DNA from: an uncultured Christensenella sp.
Lineage (GTDB): Bacteria > Bacillota > Clostridia > Christensenellales > Borkfalkiaceae
Length of the DNA: 23,675 bases
Direction of reading: 5' to 3'
NCBI GenBank assembly: GCA_910585785.1
Contig: CAJUEV010000017.1
Location: forward strand, 1 to 23,675
Position numbers and translations under genes: made by a program. Positions 13,214-20,853 of the stretch are shown here, in pieces. The notes beneath the pieces are model-generated. The model did no database searches. It was not told where the DNA came from and saw nothing but the letters and a program-made list of their open reading frames with translations. Within the stretch, counting starts at the first letter, position 1. Each line of letters starts with the position of its first letter.

Positions 13214-14971
13214 ATGATTACGTCTTTGCTGAGCATATCGGGAAGCGACGTGCTGACAATTATAAACAGCCTTTTGTTCATTCTGGGCGGAATAGCGGTA
13301 TTTATGGTCGGAATGAATATGATGGGTTCAAACCTTGAAAACGCCGCGGGCAAATCTATGCGCAGGCTTATGAAAAAGGCTACCAAAAACCGTTTTGTGG
13401 GCGTGGGTACGGGCGCGGCGGTAACCGCGATAGTAAACAGTTCGGCTGCGACAACGGTTATGATTGTCGGCTTTGTAAACGTCGGACTTATGTCGCTTAC
13501 TCAGGCGGCGTCCGTAATTATGGGCGCAAACATAGGCACAACCATTTCCGCGTTTATAATGGCGCTGTCATCCGAGGGCGGGGCGTTTTCGGTAGCGGCG
13601 GTTTTTGCTTTGGTTGCGTTTATAGGTTTTGTAATAACGCTTGTCGCCAAAAAGGACAAAGTAAAACGCATCGGCGCGATATTTGTGGGCATCGGGTTGA
13701 TATTTGTCGGGCTGGACGTTATGAGCGGCGCCGTGCACACGCTGACCGTTTCTTATACCGTTGACGAAAACGGCGTTGCCGTAAAAAACGAAATTGCTTC
13801 CGCAATAGAAAAAATGTTTATAGCGATAGGCAATTCCAAAGCCACGCTGACGTGGGAAATTCCCGTTTTGTTTATTTTGGGCGCGGTGCTTACGGCGGCT
13901 ATGCAGTCTTCCGCGGCGCTTACGGCAATTGTTATTTCGCTTGCCAGCGGAAACCTTATTTCTCTGCAAATGGCAATGTGCATAATTTTGGGTGCAAACG
14001 TGGGCACTTGTCTTACTTCGCTTATATCTTCTATTGGCGCAAGCACAAACGCAAGGCGCACCGCTATGGTGCATTTGCTTTTCAACCTTGCGGGCTGTTT
14101 TTTGTTTATTTGGCCGGTTGCGTTTGCCGGAAAGCATATAGCAAAGTTTTTAAACGGATTTATTTCGGACACGGAGTGGCAGATTGCTATTTTCCATATG
14201 GTGTTCAATTTGCTTACCACAGCCGCGCTGCTGCCGTTTGTAAAACAGCTTGTCAAACTTGCGTGCTTGATAGTGCCGGACAAAAAGGGCAAAAACGCGG
14301 GTGCGGAGGAGTGCGACGGGCTGGATAAGCGCCTTTTGAAAACTCCGGCTATTGCGGTGGGACAGGTGCGTAAAGAACTTTTGCAAATGGGGCAAATGGC
14401 TTTTTCAAACTACAAGCGCGCTTTGGATATGCTGTTGTCCTGCGATTTATCGCAGAGCGAGGAGTTCCGCTCCACCGAAAAAAGCATAAACGACTACAAC
14501 AGTTTTATTTCGTCGTTTTTGGTTAAACTGTCTTTGGAAGAACTTGCCGAAGCGGACGAAAAGAAAGTTTCGTCATTCTATCACGTTGCTTCCGATATAG
14601 AAAGAATAGGCGACTACGCCGAAAACATAGTAGAGTACGCGCAGAAGATGAAGGATGAAAAGGCGCGGTTTTCCGAACACGCAAAGTCGGAAATACTTGA
14701 AATGGATTTACATATTACCGAACTTTACAAAAACGTAGGCAAAACTTTTTCCGAAATCGATTTAAAATATCTGCCTATGGTGGAATCGGAGGAGCAAGCC
14801 ACGGACGACACTTGCCGGATGATGCAAAACGCGCACTTGCGCCGTATGACGGAAGGGCGCTGCACTGCCGAGGCAGGAGCAATATATTTGCAGCTTGCGC
14901 TTAATCTTGAAAGGATTGGCGACCATATGAACAATATCGCGCAGTCTGTAAAGGGCTACGCGCATAAATAA
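13214..14971 (+). CDS. Na/Pi cotransporter family protein with C-terminal PhoU-like domain
   Basis: The 585-residue membrane protein probably imports phosphate with sodium. The transport domain (about 15-355) contains the two inverted repeats of the family: TAIVNSSAATTVM (71-83) followed by GANIGTT (104-110), and AAMQSSAALTAIV (228-240) followed by GANVGTC (260-266). From about 380 the protein is soluble and helical, with PhoU-like repeats (SFYHVASDIERIGDYAENI and LALNLERIGDHMNNIAQS) that usually bind metal and act in regulation. The fusion is common in Firmicutes. The GGAG site is 14 bases from the ATG, longer than normal. No pst genes are nearby, so it may be a stand-alone phosphate system. 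Confidence 0.92.
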   Translation: MITSLLSISGSDVLTIINSLLFILGGIAVFMVGMNMMGSNLENAAGKSMRRLMKKATKNRFVGVGTGAAVTAIVNSSAATTVMIVGFVNVGLMSLTQAASVIMGANIGTTISAFIMALSSEGGAFSVAAVFALVAFIGFVITLVAKKDKVKRIGAIFVGIGLIFVGLDVMSGAVHTLTVSYTVDENGVAVKNEIASAIEKMFIAIGNSKATLTWEIPVLFILGAVLTAAMQSSAALTAIVISLASGNLISLQMAMCIILGANVGTCLTSLISSIGASTNARRTAMVHLLFNLAGCFLFIWPVAFAGKHIAKFLNGFISDTEWQIAIFHMVFNLLTTAALLPFVKQLVKLACLIVPDKKGKNAGAEECDGLDKRLLKTPAIAVGQVRKELLQMGQMAFSNYKRALDMLLSCDLSQSEEFRSTEKSINDYNSFISSFLVKLSLEELAEADEKKVSSFYHVASDIERIGDYAENIVEYAQKMKDEKARFSEHAKSEILEMDLHITELYKNVGKTFSEIDLKYLPMVESEEQATDDTCRMMQNAHLRRMTEGRCTAEAGAIYLQLALNLERIGDHMNNIAQSVKGYAHK

Positions 14972-14977
14972 AAATAA

Positions 14978-15005
14978 GGAGAGGTACGGACCGTTGCGCA
15001 TTTAA
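14978..15005 (+). other. Possible three-codon leader ORF of the ABC-F gene
   Basis: A strong GGAGAGG (14978-14984), far from any annotated gene start, is followed at 14994 by TTG CGC ATT TAA, which would encode Met-Arg-Ile. It lies about 130 bases before a terminator hairpin and the ABC-F start. Short leader peptides with this placement let stalled ribosomes control attenuation of ABC-F genes. The TTG start and the very short length make this a proposal only. Confidence 0.35.
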
Positions 15006-15137
15006 ATTTCTGCAAACGTTTAACTGCACGCTTTGAAAAATTGAGGGCTTTAAAAAAGTCCTTACTTTCGGCGCGCGTCTGCGGAAAATTTGCGTACGGT
15101 TTATCAGGTTTATAAGCGCTTTTCAAGGCGTTTGTTT

Positions 15138-15171
15138 CCGTGCGGTTTTCCGCGCGGATTTTTTGTTTTTT
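15138..15171 (+). terminator. Attenuator-like terminator directly before the ABC-F gene
   Basis: CCGTGCGG (15138-15145), a TTTT loop and CCGCGCGG (15150-15157) form an 8-bp stem with one G-T pair, followed by a T-tract (15159-15171, with one G). The tract ends one base before the AAGGGAG ribosome binding site of the ABC-F gene. A strong terminator in the 5' leader, abutting the start of the gene it precedes, points to attenuation. A weaker hairpin (AGGGCTT/AAGTCCT, about 15042-15060) lies upstream. Confidence 0.7.
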
Positions 15172-15184
15172 AAGGGAGATTGTT

Positions 15185-16681
15185 TTGTTAATTAATATAG
15201 AAAATTTAAGTTTTGCATATCCCGATTCGCTTGAAAACATATTTTCGGGATTGAATTTAAGTTTGGATACGTGCTGGCGGCTGGGGATAGTGGGCGACAA
15301 CGGACGCGGCAAGTCCACTTTTTTAAAACTTTTGTGCGGCGAAATTTACGGGGAGGGAAAAATAACGACAAACGCGCGGTTTAACCGTTTTCCGCAATAC
15401 GTTGACGACGTGAACAAGACCCCGTACGAGTTGTTTTTTGACTTTAACGCCGACGGAGAGTTTTGGCGGCTGAGAAGGGAATGCAACCTTATAGGGCTGG
15501 ACGAGGATGCTTTGTACCGTCCTTATATGACGTTGTCGGGCGGCGAACAGACAAAATTTTTGCTTGCCGCGGCTTTTTCGCGGGAGGGGGTTGCGCTTGT
15601 CGACGAGCCCACCGACCATCTTGATTTGCAGGGGCGCGAAAGGGTGGCGGAGTATTTAAACGGCAAAAACGGGTTTATAGTCGTTTCGCACGACCGAACT
15701 TTTTTGGACGGCTGTTGCGAGCGTATTCTTGCCTTTGAAAAAGCGGGAGTGTTTTTGGCGAAGGGAAACTACTCGGTTTACCGTGCCGAAGCGGACAAAA
15801 GACGTGCGGCGGAGGTTGTTAAAAAAGAGAAACTTGAAAACGAGCGCGCAAAGCTTGCGCGTTCGGCTGCGCGCGCTTCACGCTGGGGCGAAAACGCGGA
15901 AAGCGCCATAAGCAATAAAAACGAAAAAATAGTGGATATGCACGCGGCGATTGACAGGGGCTATCTTACAGCAAAGGCGGCGAAAACGCAAAAGCGAGCC
16001 GTCGTTATTGCGGACAGGTACGGCAGAGCGGCGGAAGGTATAAAAGAAATTTTGAAGGGTATGGACGGCGAGGCGGAAGAATTGCGCCTTCAACCGCAAA
16101 AGTTTTTCCGCAAAGATTTGGTTAAACTTAAAGATATATGCGTACGTACGGGGCAAAAAAGCATTTTAAGCGGGCTTGATTTTTGTATGCTTGAAGGCGA
16201 GCGCGTGGCGGTAACGGGAGGCAACGGCTGCGGCAAAAGCACCCTTTTAAAACTTATTTGCGGCATATTGGGGCGGCAATTTGAAATTGAAGGGGAAATT
16301 TCGCTTCCCGCTTCTTTAAAAATTTCTTACGTGCCGCAAACGTGCGAGGACGAAGGATATTTGGGGGCGTACGCGCAAAAATACGGCATAGAGGAGGGTT
16401 ATTTCAAGGCGATATTAAACAAGTTCGGTTTTGATAAAAAGGACTTTGACAGGGATATATCGGCGTTTTCGCAGGGGCAAAAGAAAAAGACGGCGCTTGC
16501 GCGCAGTCTGTGCGAAAAGGCGAATATTTATATCTGGGACGAGCCGCTTAACTATCTTGATATTTCCTCGCGCGAGCAAATCGAGCGCGCCCTGATTTCT
16601 TCGGGGGCGACGGTGTTGTTTGTCGAGCACGACGCTTCTTTCATAAAAAACGCGTCCACAAGAATTTTTGAAATAAAATAA
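15185..16681 (+). CDS. Lsa-type ABC-F protein (probable ribosomal protection)
   Basis: The 498-residue protein has two ABC ATPase domains and no membrane segment, so it is an ABC-F translation factor. Domain 1 has GDNGRGKS (37-44), LSGGEQ (117-122), VALVDEPTDHLD (136-147) and VSHD (167-170). Domain 2 has GGNGCGKS (345-352), FSQGQKK (428-434), DEPLNYLD (452-459) and EHD (481-483). The linker (about 200-300) contains SNKNEKIVDMHAAIDRGYL and AAKTQKRA, and the N-terminus reads LENIFSGLNLSLDTCWRLGIVG. These resemble the Lsa group, which displaces lincosamides, streptogramin A and pleuromutilins from the ribosome. The start is TTG at 15185, six bases after AAGGGAG; an upstream in-frame GTG at 15140 would lie in the attenuator and is rejected. 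The drug spectrum cannot be read from sequence. Confidence 0.85.
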   Translation: MLINIENLSFAYPDSLENIFSGLNLSLDTCWRLGIVGDNGRGKSTFLKLLCGEIYGEGKITTNARFNRFPQYVDDVNKTPYELFFDFNADGEFWRLRRECNLIGLDEDALYRPYMTLSGGEQTKFLLAAAFSREGVALVDEPTDHLDLQGRERVAEYLNGKNGFIVVSHDRTFLDGCCERILAFEKAGVFLAKGNYSVYRAEADKRRAAEVVKKEKLENERAKLARSAARASRWGENAESAISNKNEKIVDMHAAIDRGYLTAKAAKTQKRAVVIADRYGRAAEGIKEILKGMDGEAEELRLQPQKFFRKDLVKLKDICVRTGQKSILSGLDFCMLEGERVAVTGGNGCGKSTLLKLICGILGRQFEIEGEISLPASLKISYVPQTCEDEGYLGAYAQKYGIEEGYFKAILNKFGFDKKDFDRDISAFSQGQKKKTALARSLCEKANIYIWDEPLNYLDISSREQIERALISSGATVLFVEHDASFIKNASTRIFEIK

Positions 16682-16686
16682 ATAAC

Positions 16687-16715
16687 GGCGGTTCGGAATG
16701 TGTATCCGAACCGCC
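16687..16715. terminator. Terminator between convergent genes
   Basis: GGCGGTTCGGA (16687-16697) pairs with the arm ending in CCGAACCGCC (16706-16715), followed by TATTTGTTTT. It ends the ABC-F transcript. The minus-strand side is also T-rich and may end the convergent membrane protein gene. Confidence 0.8.
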
Positions 16716-16731
16716 TATTTGTTTTGATATT

Positions 16732-18261
16732 TCAGGCGTTTTGTTTGTCGCTTTCTTTTTCTTCCTCTGCGGAAGTTGCCGCCGTTTCGTCTGCGGTTGC
16801 CGCGCTTTCTTCAAACGCAGCCTCTTGCCCGCTTAAATATACGGGAGCGGCGGGCGCTTCGCCGGCAACAACTTTTCCCGCAAGTTTTGCAAGCGTCTTT
16901 TTGCGGATTCCCAAAAAGGCGTAATATGCGCCGGTAAACGCCCAAAACAGGCAAACGTACGCAAAGTACAGCAGTATCAGGTACAGTACGTTCATCTGGC
17001 ATTTCCAAATAGTTAAAGGCACTATCGGCAGTTTGACGGGCAGGGGACAAACCTGCGTAAACGCATAGTTGGGCGGCGACATATCAAAGCCCGCGCCTTC
17101 GCCCACTTTAAGTGAGTAACCGTCGTAAGAGTACGTTTCAAGAAAGGACGTTACAAGTCCGCTCGCAATCGCCGCGATTATTATGACTATACAATAATAT
17201 ATAAGCGGAATTATGCAGTCTTTAAATTTGAATTTATAGTGCCCCAGCGCCGAGGGAAGCACCGACAGCGCGAAAAGCAAACAGTGCGTAAGGCAGAAAT
17301 ACAAAATGGAATAACTGCAAAATATGCCGTAATTACTCATTTCGTCCTTGCCGAAATAAACGAAGACGGTAAGCGCGCCGACAGCGTGCACAAAAAACGA
17401 AATGGCGTACAAAACGCGTTTTTTAAATATTACCGAAAAAGACGCTACATACACGCCTATGTTGCAAATAAACAGCGGCAGGCAGGCGAGAACGGTATAA
17501 TAAACGTTGTAGCCGTCGCCCATAACCACGCTGTCCTTGCTGTGGTATTGTATAAGCAAAACTATGGCTGCCGCGGCAAGAAATTCTTGCTGCCTTGCCT
17601 TGTCCTTCTTTTTCAAAAAATAGTAGCTGCCTATCGTGAACGCAGCCAATATCGCCAGCGCGAGAAAATGCCATACGGTGAAGTTTTTAAACCAAAGCGG
17701 ATGCGAAGGCGAAAAGTTTGAAATATCGAAAAAGTTTTCAAAAACGTTGAGCGGGGTGACTGCGACAACCGCAAACGGAAGCCATATGTACGACCGCCCG
17801 CTTACCTTCCAACCGTCGCGCATAATAAGCAGCGCGCATACTACCAGATAAAGCACCGAATTTATTGTAAACAGCGCCATATTTGCGGCTTTGGGCATAA
17901 ACTCGTTTATGCTGGCAAAAACTTTTTCGGCTGGGGTGGCGCCTTCCGCAAGCATAGTCACGTCAAAAAAATTGCCGAACGTGCAGCAGGAAATTATGAC
18001 GAATACAGGCAGGACGTATTTTGCAATATCGGCGCAACTTTTTTTATTGTAAAACACGGCAAGCGGAATAAGCAGCAGCCCCGCTTTTTTTATCCATTGG
18101 CTGATTACGAAAAAAACGTTGAAACTGTCTTCGCCGTCCAAAAAAGATATTCTGTTGAATATGTAATAATCCGATACCGTAAAAGTAAGTACAAGAGAGA
18201 CGGCAAGAAGCAGTCCCGTGCACGCTTTTAAGGCAATATTTACGTACTTTTGTGTTTTCAT
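16732..18261 (-). CDS. Large polytopic membrane protein, unknown function
   Basis: The 509-residue protein has about twelve hydrophobic segments, the first near residues 9-32 (ALKACTGLLLAVSLVLTF), and ends in an acidic, Ala/Glu-rich tail (SAATADETAATSAEEEKES) that is probably cytoplasmic. No transporter or enzyme family is recognised. The frame is open to 18297, which would add MTKLFFIIIISS. That stretch, however, overlaps a perfect TTGACA-17-TATAAT promoter, so ATG at 18261 is preferred. That ATG lies seven bases after the -10 box with no ribosome binding site, again suggesting a leaderless message. It converges on the ABC-F gene and stands alone. Confidence 0.8.
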   Translation of the reverse strand: MKTQKYVNIALKACTGLLLAVSLVLTFTVSDYYIFNRISFLDGEDSFNVFFVISQWIKKAGLLLIPLAVFYNKKSCADIAKYVLPVFVIISCCTFGNFFDVTMLAEGATPAEKVFASINEFMPKAANMALFTINSVLYLVVCALLIMRDGWKVSGRSYIWLPFAVVAVTPLNVFENFFDISNFSPSHPLWFKNFTVWHFLALAILAAFTIGSYYFLKKKDKARQQEFLAAAAIVLLIQYHSKDSVVMGDGYNVYYTVLACLPLFICNIGVYVASFSVIFKKRVLYAISFFVHAVGALTVFVYFGKDEMSNYGIFCSYSILYFCLTHCLLFALSVLPSALGHYKFKFKDCIIPLIYYCIVIIIAAIASGLVTSFLETYSYDGYSLKVGEGAGFDMSPPNYAFTQVCPLPVKLPIVPLTIWKCQMNVLYLILLYFAYVCLFWAFTGAYYAFLGIRKKTLAKLAGKVVAGEAPAAPVYLSGQEAAFEESAATADETAATSAEEEKESDKQNA

Positions 18262-18268
18262 CGATGAT

Positions 18269-18297
18269 ATTATAATTATAAAAAATAATTTTGTCAA
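18269..18297 (-). promoter_or_regulatory. Consensus promoter seven bases from a start codon (leaderless candidate)
   Basis: The minus strand reads TTGACA (18297-18292), exactly 17 bases, then TATAAT (18274-18269), and seven bases later ATG at 18261. Both hexamers match consensus perfectly. Transcription should begin at or next to the start codon. Confidence 0.75.
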
Positions 18298-18318
18298 TGG
18301 TAAATATTGCCCGATTGA

Positions 18319-18347
18319 TTGTGTTTGCGCGTTTGCGGTGGTATAAT
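18319..18347 (+). promoter_or_regulatory. Promoter of the M3 oligoendopeptidase gene
   Basis: A weak TTGTGT (18319-18324), 17 bases and a perfect TATAAT (18342-18347) lie 31 bases before the ATG. It is divergent from the membrane protein promoter about 20 bases away. Confidence 0.6.
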
Positions 18348-18378
18348 GGGCGAAAACGATAATAAAGGAGTTTTGGTT

Positions 18379-20070
18379 ATGTTTACTAAATTCAGCGAAA
18401 TACAGTACTTCCGTCCCGACCCCAAGCGCGCGGAGGAGGCTGTTTATAAGTTTATAGAAGGTTTAAAGGCGGCGAAAAATTACGGAGAAGCGCGCGCCTG
18501 CTATGTGGAATACGACAAGTCGGGTGAAGAATTTTCAACTATGTACACCGTCGCTTCCATACGCAACACTATCGATACCCGCGACGAATTTTACGACGCG
18601 GAAATGAACTTTTTTTATGAAGAACTGCCTAAATTGCAGCTTGTTTCCAAAAAAGCAAACGAAGCGTTGCTTTCTTCGCCTTTTAAGGCGGATTTCGAGA
18701 AGGAGTTCGGCACCGATTTGACGCACGCCATCGAAGCGGGTATAAGGCTTGCCGACGAAAAAATTATCGAAGACCAGATTGAAGAAAGCAAGCTTACGCA
18801 GGAATACTCTAAAATAACCGCCGCGTGCACCACGGTTTTCCGCGGGGAAGACTGCAATTTTTACGGACTTTTGAAGCATATGCAGTCCACCGACCGCGCG
18901 GAAAGAAAGGAAGCGTTTACGGCGTGGGCGCAACTTTACAAAAGCGTTTCCGACAAATTGGACGGCATATATCTTCGACTTTGCGAAATTCGCCGCTCTA
19001 TGGCGCAAAAACTCGGCTTTAAAAATTACGTGGAAATGGCTAACCTTGCCAACGGACATTATTATTACGGAGCGGACGAGGTTGCCGCTTTCAGAAAACA
19101 GGTTGTGGAAGAAGTAGTTCCCGCAGTGTGCAAATTGTACGACGAGCAGAAATCGCGCATAGGCGTGGACAAACTGCGCTTTTACGACGAGCAGCTTGTT
19201 TTTCCCGAAGGCAACGCGGCGCCGATAGGCGATATGCGCTACCTTGTGGATTGCGCGCGAAAAATGTATAGCGAACTTTCAAAAGAAACTGGCGAATTTT
19301 TCGACTTTATGACCGAGCACGAATTGTTTGATTTGGAAACGAAAGCGGGCAAGCATATGGGCGGATATTGCACGTTTATAGACGCGTACAAAGCGCCTTT
19401 CATATTTTCAAACTTCAACGGTACGTCAGCGGACGTGGACGTGTTGACGCACGAGGCGGGACACGCGTTTCAGGCGTATTCTTCGGCTAAAAATCTTGAA
19501 TTGTCCTCTCAGATATGGTCTACAAGCGAAATAAGCGAAATTCACTCTATGTCAATGGAGCACTTCGCATACCCTTGGATGGAGATGTTTTTCGGGGACA
19601 AGGCGGACAAATACCGCTATGCGCACTTATCAGAGGCGATTAAGTGTATACCATATCTTTGCCTTGTAGACCACTTTCAGCACGAAGTGTTTGCAAACAA
19701 TTTCGACGCGAAAGGTTTGCGCGCGTGCTGGCGCAGGCTTGAAAAAATTTATATGCCCTGGCGCGATTACGACGGCGAAGAATTTTTGGAGGAAGGCGGC
19801 TTCTGGATGCAGAAACAGCACATATTTATGTACCCGTTCTATTACGTAGATTACGCGCTGGCGCAGATGGGCGCTTTCGAGTACTTTACCCGCGCTAAAA
19901 CGGACAGGACCGGCGCGTGGAAGGATTATTACGCTTTGTGCTGCGCGGGCGGAAGCAAAAGTTATTTTGAACTGCTTAAACTTGGCGGGCTTTCAAACCC
20001 GTTTGAAAAAGGCTCGGTAAAGCGCGCAATCAAGGGCGTTTTGGCTGAACTTGATAAAAAATCGTTTTAA
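18379..20070 (+). CDS. M3 family oligoendopeptidase (PepF-like)
   Basis: The 563-residue cytosolic zinc peptidase degrades short peptides. The active site is DVLTHEAGHAFQAY, with His358, Glu359 and His362; the third ligand is probably Glu387 in SEISEIHSMSMEHF, 25 residues downstream as expected. The N-terminal helical half and the C-terminal YYVDYALAQMGAFEYFTRA are typical of the family. The frame is open to 18319, but ATG at 18379 has AAAGGAG eight bases upstream and starts MFTKFSEIQYFRP, the usual N-terminus. No terminator is obvious before the next gene, which has its own promoter. Confidence 0.94.
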   Translation: MFTKFSEIQYFRPDPKRAEEAVYKFIEGLKAAKNYGEARACYVEYDKSGEEFSTMYTVASIRNTIDTRDEFYDAEMNFFYEELPKLQLVSKKANEALLSSPFKADFEKEFGTDLTHAIEAGIRLADEKIIEDQIEESKLTQEYSKITAACTTVFRGEDCNFYGLLKHMQSTDRAERKEAFTAWAQLYKSVSDKLDGIYLRLCEIRRSMAQKLGFKNYVEMANLANGHYYYGADEVAAFRKQVVEEVVPAVCKLYDEQKSRIGVDKLRFYDEQLVFPEGNAAPIGDMRYLVDCARKMYSELSKETGEFFDFMTEHELFDLETKAGKHMGGYCTFIDAYKAPFIFSNFNGTSADVDVLTHEAGHAFQAYSSAKNLELSSQIWSTSEISEIHSMSMEHFAYPWMEMFFGDKADKYRYAHLSEAIKCIPYLCLVDHFQHEVFANNFDAKGLRACWRRLEKIYMPWRDYDGEEFLEEGGFWMQKQHIFMYPFYYVDYALAQMGAFEYFTRAKTDRTGAWKDYYALCCAGGSKSYFELLKLGGLSNPFEKGSVKRAIKGVLAELDKKSF

Positions 20071-20076
20071 AATTGA

Positions 20077-20105
20077 TTGTAAAAACCCGCTCAGGGTGGT
20101 ATACT
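20077..20105 (+). promoter_or_regulatory. Promoter of the DUF1858 gene
   Basis: TTGTAA (20077-20082), a 17-base spacer and TATACT (20100-20105) lie about 60 bases before the ATG. A second TATAAT follows at once (20106-20111) without a good -35 box. Confidence 0.6.
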
Positions 20106-20164
20106 TATAATGTTATTAGCGCAAAGCCCGTAAGCGGCGGTTTGCGTAAAAGAAGGAGATTATT

Positions 20165-20365
20165 ATGGCTAAAATAACTAAGGATACTCTTATAATGGAT
20201 TGTCTTAAAATAAATCCTAACAGCGCTGAAATTTTGCAGTCGGTCGGTATGCACTGCTTGGGCTGCGCTATGGCTCACGGCGAAACTATCGAGCAGGCGG
20301 TGTTTGTGCACGGCAACGATTTGGACGCGCTGCTTGAAAAACTTAACGAAGGCGTGGCGGACTGA
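20165..20365 (+). CDS. DUF1858 redox-disulfide domain protein
   Basis: The 66-residue protein matches the small DUF1858 domain also called the hybrid-cluster-protein-associated redox disulfide domain. It has ITKDTLIMDCLKINPN at the N-terminus and GMHCLGCAMAHGETIEQAV, with the CxxC pair Cys31 and Cys34, in the middle. Members are thought to take part in thiol redox or iron-sulfur chemistry in anaerobes, but their reaction is not established. AAGGAG lies before the ATG. A broken membrane-protein gene begins five bases after its stop and was probably co-transcribed. Confidence 0.88.
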   Translation: MAKITKDTLIMDCLKINPNSAEILQSVGMHCLGCAMAHGETIEQAVFVHGNDLDALLEKLNEGVAD

Positions 20366-20370
20366 TTAAA

Positions 20371-20715
20371 GTGCGCGAAGACGAGGAAAACGGGCGGGAC
20401 GAAGTTGACGAAAAGCCGGAACAGCCTTAAAAAAACAGGCGTGACGGCAACAGGTTTTTCACCGCGGACGAAATGGAAAATATTCCGAAAACCCTTGGCG
20501 TTTTGGTATTGATTTTTGTCGCGGTTTGGCTGGCGGCGGTTGTTGCGCTGTTTATCGCGGGTTTTACCGCTTTAACCGTTTTCGGGATTATTAAAAATAA
20601 CTATTGGGCGTTGATTGGCGGCGCGGCTTATAATTTTGTTTTTTATTGCCTACGGCGCCCGGTTCGGACGGTTTTGATTTTATTAATAAGGTATAACGAC
20701 CCCGCGGAAGCGTGA
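20371..20715 (+). pseudogene. Small membrane-protein gene interrupted by one in-frame stop
   Basis: From GTG at 20371 the frame reads VREDEENGRDEVDEKPEQP, a TAA at 20428-20430, then KNRRDGNRFFTADEMENIP and two hydrophobic segments (TLGVLVLIFVAVWLAAVV and WALIGGAAYNFVFYC), ending at TGA 20713-20715. The acidic then basic hydrophilic lead into membrane helices is continuous in one frame, so a single base change may have broken a protein of about 114 residues. An 80-residue product could start at ATG 20473, but no ribosome binding site precedes it. No family is recognised. The 3' end of the gene doubles as the left arm of a terminator. Confidence 0.55.
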
Positions 20716-20740
20716 TTTTTACGCTTCCGCGGGGAATTTT
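20700..20740 (+). terminator. Terminator overlapping the end of the broken gene
   Basis: CCCCGCGGAAGCGT (20700-20713) pairs perfectly with ACGCTTCCGCGGGG (20721-20734), followed by AATTTTTT. The left arm is inside the last codons of the preceding gene. Confidence 0.88.
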
Positions 20741-20781
20741 TTGCGCTTCCATAGTTTGCATCAGCTGGAAAAATTTTAGCG

Positions 20782-20811
20782 TTGCAAAAAACGTTTATTC
20801 TTTGGTATACT
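20782..20811 (+). promoter_or_regulatory. Promoter of the NlpC/P60 lipoprotein gene
   Basis: TTGCAA (20782-20787), an 18-base spacer and TATACT (20806-20811). The leader then carries a full AAGGAGGT (20833-20840), with ATG CGT TAA right after it and the real ATG at 20854. Confidence 0.6.
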
Positions 20812-20853
20812 GTTTTTCGGGAAGGTTAAACGAAGGAGGTAATGCGTTAATCT

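Noticed and set aside
15140..15184. GTG start for the ABC-F protein
   Set aside because: It would translate through the terminator hairpin and ribosome binding site; TTG 15185 has the right spacing and matches the family N-terminus.
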